NCBI GenBank assembly: GCA_934096535.1
Contig: CAKOMC010000002.1
Span: 1 to 58,680, forward strand
Length of the DNA stretch: 58,680 bases
Direction: 5' to 3'
DNA from: an uncultured Bacilli bacterium
Lineage (GTDB): Bacteria > Bacillota_I > Bacilli_A > RF39 > UBA660
Under the pieces are notes generated by a model that was not told where the DNA came from, searched no databases, and saw nothing but the letters and a program-made list of their open reading frames with translations. Positions 51,840 to 58,680 of the stretch are shown here, in pieces. Positions within the stretch are counted from its first letter, which is position 1; the number at the start of each line of letters is the position of its first letter. The translations under genes and the position numbers were made by a program.

Positions 51840-52097
51840 ATAATCATCTACCTTTTTAAATATTTTAATTTTATCTAGAGTGATTTTTGCTCAGGGGATA
51901 AATATATTATCATGTTTTAAACTAAATTACTAGATAGTTAGTCTTTAAAAGTAATCAAGTAAAAGTAATTAAGAAAACATATGAATATTTTTTTCTTTAG
52001 AAGTTTAATTTTCCTAACTATTTGGGGACAAATATTTAACATTAATACTTATAGTCTAGTATTTATGTAAGTAATAGCTAGAAGCAACAAAAAATAA

Positions 52098-52733
52098 TTA
52101 AAATGAATAAAGGAGGGTAATAACTCGGCCTTTAACGCTAATAAAGCCTTCTTCTTTTAAGTTTTTTAATTCTCTTGTCATTGCACATCTATCAATAGCT
52201 AAATAATCAGCTAAATCTTGCCAAGTACTTTTAAGATAAATTATTTTTGAACGATTTTTTAAAGCTTCAATCCGAAAATATTCCAGTAATTTATTACGAA
52301 TCGTTTTTTGTGTTAATATCTCGATTCTTTCATTTTTTAAAGTGTTTTTTTCTAGGGCAATCATCAGTAAATTTTTAATAAATTGATTATAATAACTATA
52401 CTTGGTATCATTGATTCCTAAAATAACTTTATAATCTAACCATAATATTTTAGTATCTTCTCTTGTAATAATTTCATAATCATTACTAAGTAAACTAGTG
52501 AGAGAAGTACCAAGTATTTCATCTTCATAAATGGTTTCAATAATAGTCCTAGTTCCATTATAATCAATTCTTATAATATCAAGACTACCATCTATCACTA
52601 AGCCAATACTTTCCTTGTCTTTAAAAAGATAAGCTATGTTGACACCTTTTTGATATGTAAAGTTAGAAGTTTCTAAAAGTTTTAATAGTTTGCTTTTATT
52701 ATCAGGGGTTATATCTTTAAAAAGAGAAATCAT
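52098..52733 (-). CDS. Crp/Fnr-family transcriptional regulator
   Basis: A 211-residue regulator. A cyclic-nucleotide-binding-like beta-barrel (residues ~10-105; SIGLVIDGSLDIIRIDYNGTRTIIET) is followed by a dimer helix and a C-terminal winged helix-turn-helix (STWQDLADYLAIDRCAMTRELKNLKEEGFISVKGRVITL). The only Cys lies in the recognition helix, so it has no FNR-type Fe-S cluster. The cAMP-contact RxS pair is also not evident. It is divergent from nrdD, and a palindrome of Crp/Fnr type lies between, pointing to control of nrdDG and perhaps of itself. Confidence 0.9.
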   Translation of the reverse strand: MISLFKDITPDNKSKLLKLLETSNFTYQKGVNIAYLFKDKESIGLVIDGSLDIIRIDYNGTRTIIETIYEDEILGTSLTSLLSNDYEIITREDTKILWLDYKVILGINDTKYSYYNQFIKNLLMIALEKNTLKNERIEILTQKTIRNKLLEYFRIEALKNRSKIIYLKSTWQDLADYLAIDRCAMTRELKNLKEEGFISVKGRVITLLYSF

Positions 52734-52775
52734 GTTTACACCTCTTACTTAAAAATATAGCAAAAAGTTTAAAAT

Positions 52776-52789
52776 GTTGCAAGTGCAAC
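52776..52789. promoter_or_regulatory. Crp/Fnr-type palindromic operator of nrdD
   Basis: GTTGCAAGTGCAAC has 6-bp inverted arms around AG. It is centred at 52782.5, about 41 bp before the expected start set by the -10 TATAGT at 52812-52817. No proper -35 is present. That is the class II activator position of Crp/Fnr proteins, and the regulator gene is adjacent. Confidence 0.6.
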
Positions 52790-52811
52790 AAAATAATTTT
52801 TGCGATTATGT

Positions 52812-52817
52812 TATAGT
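52812..52817 (+). promoter_or_regulatory. -10 element of the nrdD promoter
   Basis: TATAGT lies 28 bp before ATG 52846, with GAAAGGAT as ribosome site in between. Lack of a -35 suggests activator dependence. Confidence 0.5.
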
Positions 52818-52845
52818 GGGTATGTTACGAAAGGATATTAGATGT

Positions 52846-54999
52846 ATGAAAGTAATAAAAAGAGATGGACATATGGTAGATTGGTGTCCCGAAAAAGTAG
52901 AAGCAGCCATTATAAAGGCTAACAACGAGGTAGAAGATGAAGATCAAGCCTCGGGTACACAAATTAAAAATATAATTAAGTATATTGAAAGACTAGGAAA
53001 GAAAAGAATTCTAGTTGAAGATATTCAAGATATAATTGAAATGAAGTTAATGAGTATTGGCAAGTATGAACTGGCTAAGAAATATATAACTTATCGCTAT
53101 ACGAGGGAATTAGTAAGAAGAAGTAATACGACGGATCTTGCTATCAAAGAATTAATTGATGGGGAATCTGAATATTGGAATACCGAAAATTCTAATAAAA
53201 ATGCGAAGATAGTAACAACGCAAAGAGATTATTTAGCCGGTATTACAAGTACGGATATTACTAGAAGATTTTTACTTCCTGAGGATATTGTGGCTGCTCA
53301 TGATGCCGGGATTATTCATTTTCATGATGCTGATTATTTTGCTCAGAATGCTCTTCACAATTGTGATTTAATTAATTTAGAAGATATGTTGCAAAATGGG
53401 ACAAGTATTAATGGTGTTATGATAGAAAAACCTCATCGTTTCTTAACTGCGATGACGATTGCTACCCAAATTATTACAGCTGTTAATTCTAGCCAATATG
53501 GAGGATGTACAGTAACTCTTACTCATTTGGCCCCTTTTATTCGTTCTAGTCGTGAGTATTATGAAAAAAAATATAAAGAGCGTAAACTTACTAAGGCGCA
53601 AATTACTAAGTTTGTAGAAGAAGATTTAAGAAAAGAAATTACGGATGGAGTTCAGACTTTCCAATACCAAATCAATTCCATGACAACTACTAATGGGCAG
53701 GCTCCCTTCTTATCCGTATGTATGTATTTAGGGGAAACTACGGAATATAAAGAAGAACTTGCCATGTTAATTGAAGAAGTATTGCGTCAAAGAATTCAAG
53801 GAATGAAAAATGAAAAAGGTGTTTATATAACTCCGGCTTTTCCTAAACTTTTATATGTTTTAGAAGAAGATAATATTCACCCAACTAGTAAGTATTATTA
53901 TTTAACTAAGTTAGCAGCAGAGTGTACGGCTAAACGCATGGTTCCTGATTATATTTCTGAGAAAATTATGAAAGAAACTAAGATTGATAAAAATGGTAAT
54001 GGTAACTGCTATCCATGTATGGGTTGTCGTTCTTTCTTAACTCCATATGTTGATGCTAATGGTAAACCTAAATATTATGGTCGTTTCAATCAAGGGGTTG
54101 TTACTATTAACTTAGTAGATGTGGCTTTATCAAGCGATAAAGATATGGATACTTTCTGGCGTCTATTCGAAGAAAGATTAGAACTGTGTCATAGAGCTTT
54201 ACAAATTAGACATAAAAGACTTTCTAAAGTTACTTCTGATGTTGCACCAATTTTGTGGCAACATGGCGCTCTTGCTAGACTTAAGAAGGGTGAATCTATT
54301 CATGATTTATTACATCATGGTTATTCCACAATTTCTTTAGGATATGCTGGTCTTTATGAGTGCGTTAAATACATGACAGGTAAGAGTCATACTGATGGGG
54401 CCGAAGGTAAAGAATTTGGTTTATCAGTAATGCAAAAAATGGTTGATAAATGTAACGAATGGAAAAAGGCTGAGGATATTGATTACTCGGTATATGGTAC
54501 GCCAATTGAATCAACAACTTATAAATTTTCTAAATGCTTAAAGGAAAGATTTGGGGTTATTAAAGGTATTACTGACCGTAACTACATTACTAATTCTTAT
54601 CATGTTCCGGTATTTGAAGAAATTGATGCCTTTACGAAATTAAAACTTGAAAGTGAATTCCAAAAACTTAGTCCAGGAGGAGCCATTAGTTACATTGAAA
54701 CTCCTAACTTATCTAATAACCTTGATATTGTTTTACAAGTAATGGATTTCATTTATAATAATATTATGTATGCAGAATTAAATACGAAGAGTGATTATTG
54801 TCATGAATGTGGCTATACAGGGGAAATTTTAATTGATGATAACTTGGAATGGTATTGTCCAAACTGTGGTAATCGTGATCATGATAAATTAAATGTAGCT
54901 CGTCGTACTTGTGGCTATATTGGAACTAATTTCTGGAATAAAGGTCGTACGCAAGAAATTAAAGAGCGTGTAACCCATATTGATAATAAGGATGCATAA
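52846..54999 (+). CDS. nrdD: Anaerobic ribonucleoside-triphosphate reductase
   Basis: A 717-residue class III reductase that makes dNTPs without oxygen. Residues 1-~90 are the ATP-cone (MKVIKRDGHMVDWCPEKVEAAI). The long alpha/beta barrel follows (RDYLAGITSTDITRRFLLP, DADYFAQNALHNCDL, GCRSFLTPY). The C-terminus has the zinc site CHECGYTGEI...WYCPNCG and the glycyl-radical loop RRTCGYIGTNFWNKGR. The frame is open back to 52774, but that ATG lies in the operator; ATG 52846 has the ribosome site. Confidence 0.97.
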   Translation: MKVIKRDGHMVDWCPEKVEAAIIKANNEVEDEDQASGTQIKNIIKYIERLGKKRILVEDIQDIIEMKLMSIGKYELAKKYITYRYTRELVRRSNTTDLAIKELIDGESEYWNTENSNKNAKIVTTQRDYLAGITSTDITRRFLLPEDIVAAHDAGIIHFHDADYFAQNALHNCDLINLEDMLQNGTSINGVMIEKPHRFLTAMTIATQIITAVNSSQYGGCTVTLTHLAPFIRSSREYYEKKYKERKLTKAQITKFVEEDLRKEITDGVQTFQYQINSMTTTNGQAPFLSVCMYLGETTEYKEELAMLIEEVLRQRIQGMKNEKGVYITPAFPKLLYVLEEDNIHPTSKYYYLTKLAAECTAKRMVPDYISEKIMKETKIDKNGNGNCYPCMGCRSFLTPYVDANGKPKYYGRFNQGVVTINLVDVALSSDKDMDTFWRLFEERLELCHRALQIRHKRLSKVTSDVAPILWQHGALARLKKGESIHDLLHHGYSTISLGYAGLYECVKYMTGKSHTDGAEGKEFGLSVMQKMVDKCNEWKKAEDIDYSVYGTPIESTTYKFSKCLKERFGVIKGITDRNYITNSYHVPVFEEIDAFTKLKLESEFQKLSPGGAISYIETPNLSNNLDIVLQVMDFIYNNIMYAELNTKSDYCHECGYTGEILIDDNLEWYCPNCGNRDHDKLNVARRTCGYIGTNFWNKGRTQEIKERVTHIDNKDA

Positions 55000-55000
55000 A

Positions 55001-55501
55001 ATGGCTAGATTTAATAAAATTCGTAAAATGGATATTTCCAACGGTCCTGGGGTAAGAGTTTCTATCTTCTTTCAGGGCTGTCCCTTTCATTGTAAGGGGT
55101 GTTTCAATAGTGAAACTTGGGATTTTACTTTAGGTTCAGAGTTTAATGAGGAAACTATTAATAAGGTTTTGGAAGTAGCAAGTCCTGATTATATTAAAGG
55201 TTTATCTATTTTAGGAGGAGAACCTTTATATAAAGATACTATTGATGCAACTATTAAATTATGTAAGGCTTTTAAAGAAAGATATCCAGATAAAAATATA
55301 TGGCTTTGGACAGGATTTACTTGGGAGACTATTGAAAATAAAGAAATATTAGAATATTTAGATGTTTTAGTAGATGGTCAGTTTAAAGAAGCTTTACATG
55401 ATCCTCGTCTTAAGTGGTGTGGTTCCAGTAACCAAAGGGTTATTGATGTTCAAAGAAGTTTAAAAGAAGAAAAAATTGTGTTATATGAAAGTGAGAATTA
55501 A
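55001..55501 (+). CDS. nrdG: Anaerobic ribonucleotide reductase activating protein
   Basis: A 166-residue radical SAM enzyme that makes the glycyl radical in NrdD. MDISNGPGVRVSIFFQGCPFHCKGCFNSETWDF holds the CxxxCxxC cluster site, and LSILGGEPL and IWLWTGFTWE are further SAM-binding motifs. It starts 1 nt after the nrdD stop, using AAGGATG inside nrdD; the upstream in-frame ATGs are not preferred. Confidence 0.96.
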   Translation: MARFNKIRKMDISNGPGVRVSIFFQGCPFHCKGCFNSETWDFTLGSEFNEETINKVLEVASPDYIKGLSILGGEPLYKDTIDATIKLCKAFKERYPDKNIWLWTGFTWETIENKEILEYLDVLVDGQFKEALHDPRLKWCGSSNQRVIDVQRSLKEEKIVLYESEN

Positions 55502-55503
55502 GA

Positions 55504-55962
55504 ATGCAAGGCAGAGGATTTGAAATTGCAAAAGGATATGAAGATAAAAATATTCATATACCAGTAAGAAAGACAGCTAATTCAGCCGGTTATGATATTG
55601 AGGCTGCTAGTGATATGGTAATACCTCCATATAAGCCGGGAATGAAACCTAGTCTTATTTCGACGGGACTTAAAGCGTATTGTGAGCCTGATGAATTCTT
55701 TATGTTAGTAAACAGAAGTAGTGGACCGAAAAAAGGTTTTATGATGAGTAATTCCATTGGAATTGTTGATGCTGATTATTATGGTAATGAAACTAATGAT
55801 GGTCATTTCTATTTTCAATTTTGGAATTTTGGCGAAAATGATTTAGTTATTCATAAAGGCGATGTTATTGGACAAGTAATATTTCAAAAATATTTAATGA
55901 CTAATGATGATAAGGCAGTTGGTACTCGTACAGGTGGCTTTGGCTCAACTGATAAAAAATAA
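55504..55962 (+). CDS. dut: dUTP diphosphatase (trimeric dUTPase)
   Basis: A 152-residue enzyme that removes dUTP and supplies dUMP. The five motifs are SAGYDIEAASD, RSSGPKKG, GIVDADYYGN, KGDVIGQVIFQKY and RTGGFGST, all in order. It starts 2 nt after the nrdG stop, so nucleotide reduction and dUTP removal share one operon. A terminator follows. Confidence 0.93.
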   Translation: MQGRGFEIAKGYEDKNIHIPVRKTANSAGYDIEAASDMVIPPYKPGMKPSLISTGLKAYCEPDEFFMLVNRSSGPKKGFMMSNSIGIVDADYYGNETNDGHFYFQFWNFGENDLVIHKGDVIGQVIFQKYLMTNDDKAVGTRTGGFGSTDKK

Positions 55963-55980
55963 TTAATATTAATTTAATAG

Positions 55981-56009
55981 AGAGATAACTTAGTAAGTTG
56001 TCTCTTTTA
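55981..56009 (+). terminator. Terminator of the nrdDG-dut operon
   Basis: AGAGATAACTT (55981-55991) pairs with AAGTTGTCTCT (55995-56005), with one G-T pair, then T4. Confidence 0.75.
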
Positions 56010-56020
56010 TAAAATGTGCT

Positions 56021-56045
56021 AAAAAAAGAGGCCATGAAACCTCTT
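56021..56045 (-). terminator. Terminator of the minus-strand 56081 gene
   Basis: On the minus strand AAGAGG and CCTCTT (56040-56045 and 56026-56031) pair and are followed by T7. Confidence 0.65.
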
Positions 56046-56080
56046 AAAATTTTACTCTTCTTAGATTATTGAGAGTATTT

Positions 56081-56443
56081 TTAGTCTTTTGCTAAAAAGT
56101 CTTTAATATATAAGGCTTCTTTAAAAGTGAAATTAGTTTCAGTCACTATATTTTCAGGTTCCAGACCTTCCGGAAAAAGCTCTACTATATGACAGATAAT
56201 TTCTAATAGTTCTTCTTTGTCGGGATGTATCGGACTATAAAGACAATCTACTAAAAGATAAATTTTTTCGATTAACTTATTATGGAATGCATTTGAGCCT
56301 TGATATTTAGCAATATCAGCCATATTTTTTCCAAAACCTTCCTTTATCATACGATAAGCTTCATTAGGAAGTACTAACAAGAAGTCTTGGAAGACCAAAG
56401 GGATTTCCATCATGAACAATTCTGGTCTTAATATATTTATCAT
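56081..56443 (-). CDS. Hypothetical protein
   Basis: A 120-residue, mostly helical acidic protein (NEAYRMIKEGFGKNMADIAKY, then KLIEKIYLLVDCLYSPIHPDKEELLEIICHI). No membrane segment or motif was recognised. GAAAGGAG lies about 15 nt before the ATG, somewhat far. It has its own terminator. The 238 bp upstream hold no gene, only AT-rich DNA and the XRE terminator. Confidence 0.6.
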   Translation of the reverse strand: MINILRPELFMMEIPLVFQDFLLVLPNEAYRMIKEGFGKNMADIAKYQGSNAFHNKLIEKIYLLVDCLYSPIHPDKEELLEIICHIVELFPEGLEPENIVTETNFTFKEALYIKDFLAKD

Positions 56444-56643
56444 TTTGCATGAATTTTTTCTCCTTTCTAAGATGGACTATTGATAGTTCTAATTTAGTCC
56501 TTCCATATATACTTATTACCGTCTAAATGTCAATTTCCTTCTTTTTTTAACAAATTTTTTCAAAAAAGTGTATTTTTTTTAATTTTCTTTACTCTAGGTA
56601 AAATAAGTGCTGCTCTTAGTAAATTTTAAGAGTTTTAAGATTA

Positions 56644-56669
56644 TAAAAAAATAAGTCGGTTTAGACTTA
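56644..56669 (-). terminator. Terminator of the radical SAM/XRE unit
   Basis: On the minus strand TAAGTC and GACTTA (56664-56669 and 56652-56657) pair around a 6-nt loop, followed by T7. Confidence 0.75.
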
Positions 56670-56681
56670 CTTAAAATTATA

Positions 56682-57122
56682 TTAATTAATTTTTTCTTTT
56701 CCACATGATTCATCTATGGATAAGTGGTATTTTTTAGCTATCTCAATAGCAAAAGCAGTTAACAGAAGAGTTTTGCCAGTTTCATACGCTGAGATAGTAG
56801 AAGAGGTTGTATTTAAGATTCTTGCTAAGTCTCTTAAAGTTAAGTTATTATTACTTCTTAATTTTTTAATATTATTGCCGATTATTTTCTTATCTAACTC
56901 ATTTAATTTCTTATATTTTATTTTCTTATTTGTAAGACCTAAGATGTAATCCATACTAATATTATAATAGTTAGAAAGGCTATTTAAGTGTTTTAAGGGT
57001 ATTATTTTTAAATTAGTTTCCCAAGTAGAGTAGGTTGATCTATCAATATTTAAAATTTGGGCTATATCTTTTTGAAGTAGAAAGTTATATTCTCTTAGTT
57101 CTAATAATCTTGTATTATTCAT
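56682..57122 (-). CDS. XRE-family regulator with two helix-turn-helix domains
   Basis: A 146-residue protein made of two HTH_3 units. The first (residues ~5-62) is LLELREYNFLLQKDIAQILNIDRSTYSTWE and the second (~80-140) is IGNNIKKLRSNNNLTLRDLARILNTTSSTISAYETGK. A duplicated DNA-binding unit without a sensor domain is unusual; one unit may bind a partner. It starts 3 nt after the radical SAM gene, so the two are co-expressed. Confidence 0.88.
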   Translation of the reverse strand: MNNTRLLELREYNFLLQKDIAQILNIDRSTYSTWETNLKIIPLKHLNSLSNYYNISMDYILGLTNKKIKYKKLNELDKKIIGNNIKKLRSNNNLTLRDLARILNTTSSTISAYETGKTLLLTAFAIEIAKKYHLSIDESCGKEKIN

Positions 57123-57125
57123 GGA

Positions 57126-57971
57126 TTAATTATTGTAACTTTCATATTCTTTTTCTTGTTTTATAATTTTTCTTACAAATTTATATGGTTTAACAACCTC
57201 ACCATTTTGCATACAAATTTCATAAATACTATCATTTAAAACATTACCGAAATTATATATAGTCTTTTGATGTTCAATAGAAGCATTACAATCTGTAATA
57301 ATTCCATCACAATTAACAGCAACCATACTTCCAATTTTGCAAATGCCATTATCAATGTCTTCTAGATAAAAATCACCAATAATTTTTTTGCCGACATGGG
57401 TAATAATTGGGTAAAAAATCCTTAAGGGAACAGTTATATTTTTATCTAATTTTTCAGCGTTACCTTCTCTAAATAATTTCAATCTTGGGTCTAAATAAAG
57501 AAATCCACCATAATATTTAGAACTTCTATAAAATTCTAAATTATTTAAAAATTGAGCTTCAAGTTTTAATCTTTTTAGTTCATTTTGATGGTAAATATCT
57601 CTAGAAATTAAAAATGATGATTTTTCGAGACGGCTTGGAAGTGTTTTTTCTATATATTGTTCAATCATTTCTAAGCACTCAAGAAATTTGCCTGAATATA
57701 TTGTACCGTTAATTACCACAGTAACACGCCCAACTATAATTCCTTTTTCCATAATATAATTAAATATTTTTTCTATGACATCAACAGCTAATGTCGGCTC
57801 ACCACCACAAATTCCTAAATTGTGAATGGCTATAACTTGGCCTAAAGTGGCTTCAATTACTTCATTACTCATAGAATTATCGCATTTTTGTCCGCGCATA
57901 CAATGACAACAATCTAGATTACATTTATTGGTAACAATCATTTCTAAATTCATAATAACTACTTTTCGCAT
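57126..57971 (-). CDS. Radical SAM protein
   Basis: A 281-residue enzyme. MIVTNKCNLDCCHCMRGQKC holds the CxxxCxxC site for the SAM-binding [4Fe-4S] cluster. LGICGGEPTLAVDVIEKI is the GGE motif, and VVINGTIYSG follows in the barrel. The C-terminal part has further Cys (ICKIGSMVAVNCDGIITDCNASIE) that could bind an auxiliary cluster as in short SPASM proteins. The partner is an XRE regulator; no precursor peptide gene was found upstream on the minus strand. Substrate unknown. Confidence 0.85.
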   Translation of the reverse strand: MRKVVIMNLEMIVTNKCNLDCCHCMRGQKCDNSMSNEVIEATLGQVIAIHNLGICGGEPTLAVDVIEKIFNYIMEKGIIVGRVTVVINGTIYSGKFLECLEMIEQYIEKTLPSRLEKSSFLISRDIYHQNELKRLKLEAQFLNNLEFYRSSKYYGGFLYLDPRLKLFREGNAEKLDKNITVPLRIFYPIITHVGKKIIGDFYLEDIDNGICKIGSMVAVNCDGIITDCNASIEHQKTIYNFGNVLNDSIYEICMQNGEVVKPYKFVRKIIKQEKEYESYNN

Positions 57972-58135
57972 AAAAACCGTCCTTTTTTAATTAAGGGCTA
58001 TTCTAACATATATTATTAATGTAAGCAAAAAAATTTTATTATTTAACTATAAATATTGCAAAAAATTATGACAACCTTTGTCGAATCAAGTGTAAAAATG
58101 CTAAGAAAATGCTATGATTAGTTAAGGTGATTAGT

Positions 58136-58240
58136 ATGAATTTAATGAATAATAACGCTTTATTTAATAAGCTTATTAAAGAAGTAGACGATTTAAGACT
58201 TGCAGTGTGTCTTGACAAGGTAAAGAAAAATAATATATAA
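58136..58240 (+). CDS. Small 34-residue protein upstream of gpsB
   Basis: A short frame with a good ribosome site (AAGGTGATT) and ATG at 58136: MNLMNNNALFNKLIKEVDDL, then RLAVCLDKVKKNNI. It is preceded by TATGAT (58112-58117), a possible -10. It is amphipathic and helical, and 24 nt separate it from gpsB. It may be a real small protein or a leader. Confidence 0.45.
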   Translation: MNLMNNNALFNKLIKEVDDLRLAVCLDKVKKNNI

Positions 58241-58264
58241 TTAATCTTGTAGGAAGGGATAATT

Positions 58265-58597
58265 ATGAATAACAGTAAAATAGTTCTAACTACTCAGGAT
58301 ATAGTTAATAAGGAATTTACTATCGAACCAAAAGGTTTTAAACCACAAGAAGTAGATGGCTTTTTAGATATTGTTATTAAAGACTATGTAGCCTTTGATA
58401 AAGAAATAAAAAAATTACGCAAGGAACTTGCTAGTTTAAATGAAGAAAATAGTCGTCTTCGCAGTGAGGTTAGAAGATTAAAAGACTTAGAGACAATTCA
58501 TGATGAAGACAGTAGGACCCCAACTCCTGTTAATAATGTTGACCTTCTAAGAAGAATTAGTCAATTAGAGAAAATTGTTTACGGAAAAAGTGAATAA
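58265..58597 (+). CDS. gpsB: Cell-cycle protein GpsB (DivIVA domain)
   Basis: A 110-residue protein. The N-terminal DivIVA-type membrane-binding and coiled-coil domain reads LTTQDIVNKEFTIEPKGFKPQEVDGFLDIVIKDY (residues ~7-41). The coiled coil (~48-75) is followed by a short linker and the C-terminal trimerisation helix (NVDLLRRISQLEKIVYGK). It coordinates peptidoglycan synthases at the septum. AGGAAGGGAT precedes the ATG. The gene directly before rnpB is gpsB in Bacillus as well. Confidence 0.95.
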   Translation: MNNSKIVLTTQDIVNKEFTIEPKGFKPQEVDGFLDIVIKDYVAFDKEIKKLRKELASLNEENSRLRSEVRRLKDLETIHDEDSRTPTPVNNVDLLRRISQLEKIVYGKSE

Positions 58598-58611
58598 TTA
58601 AGAAATAAAAA

Positions 58612-58680
58612 ATAACTTAGAAAGACAAATGCTGGTATATTTATTATACTTGAGGAAAGTCCGTGCTTACATAGACCTGA
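58612..58680 (+). ncRNA. rnpB: RNase P RNA, 5' part (continues beyond window)
   Basis: TTGAGGAAAGTCCGTGCT (58651-58668) is the universally conserved GAGGAAAGTCC segment near the 5' end of bacterial RNase P RNA. A short hairpin (GTATA...TATAC, about 58636-58650) lies just before it. The catalytic RNA matures tRNA 5' ends. The exact 5' end is estimated, and the remaining ~300 nt lie outside. Confidence 0.9.

Noticed and set aside
1..58680. tRNA genes and insertion sequences
   Set aside because: No TTCGA-type T-arm with a cloverleaf and no transposase or terminal inverted repeats were noticed on reading. A tRNAscan and IS search would settle it.

Overview
The window is AT-rich DNA (under about 30% G+C by eye) from a walled, anaerobic, Gram-positive-type bacterium, most likely an uncultured gut member of the Bacilli (Erysipelotrichia or RF39-like; this placement is inference). 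The evidence is murD, ftsW, a sortase, a CpsBCD phosphoregulatory module and gpsB directly followed by rnpB. Ribonucleotide reduction is by the oxygen-sensitive NrdD/NrdG pair. TGA acts as a stop, so the genetic code is the standard one and not the Mycoplasma code.

Left part (1-6250). After the tail of an unknown gene come 32-bp tandem repeats and a two-gene module made of a soluble protein and a small membrane protein. Next is a promoter, a ~285-nt structured non-coding stretch ending in a terminator-like hairpin, and a reverse transcriptase of the defence-associated (DRT) kind. A lone priming sugar transferase (minus strand), a DnaQ-like exonuclease and an unknown gene follow.

Glycan locus 1 (6353-14873) is one tightly packed operon of glycosyltransferases, a pyruvyl-transferase/Fe-S protein pair, a Wzy-like polymerase, a hexapeptide acyltransferase and a Wzx flippase. 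A defence island follows (15021-20630): an ApeA-like HEPN protein split by a -1 shift at an in-register A7 heptamer, an OLD-family ATPase/TOPRIM nuclease, an Mrr-type restriction nuclease and an Fe-S uracil-DNA-glycosylase-like protein with an altered active-site motif.

Middle part (20733-34000) holds surface proteins, a class-D-like sortase operon, CpsC-CpsD-CpsB, an ADP-ribosylglycohydrolase homologue without its metal ligands, a candidate structured RNA bounded by a promoter and a strong terminator, fmt, a CDP-alcohol phosphotransferase, a GT2 enzyme and a solitary caspase-like protease. Glycan locus 2 (34109-41117) is an ABC-transporter-dependent glycan operon (Wzt/Wzm plus glycosyltransferases and a DUF6056-like membrane protein), followed by a decayed acyltransferase.

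Right part (41703-58680) is mostly housekeeping: a pilin-like protein, rpoZ, polA, mutM, a GNAT protein, murD, a YgjP-like metallopeptidase, ftsW, a Crp/Fnr-type regulator divergent from nrdDG-dut with a palindromic site centred about 41 bp upstream of the likely nrdD start, a radical SAM/XRE pair, gpsB and the 5' end of the RNase P RNA.

The best candidates for new biology are the reverse transcriptase with its upstream RNA and neighbouring two-gene module, the frameshifted HEPN gene, the structured RNA near 28.4-28.66 kb, the UDG-like protein in the defence island, and the lone caspase-like protein.
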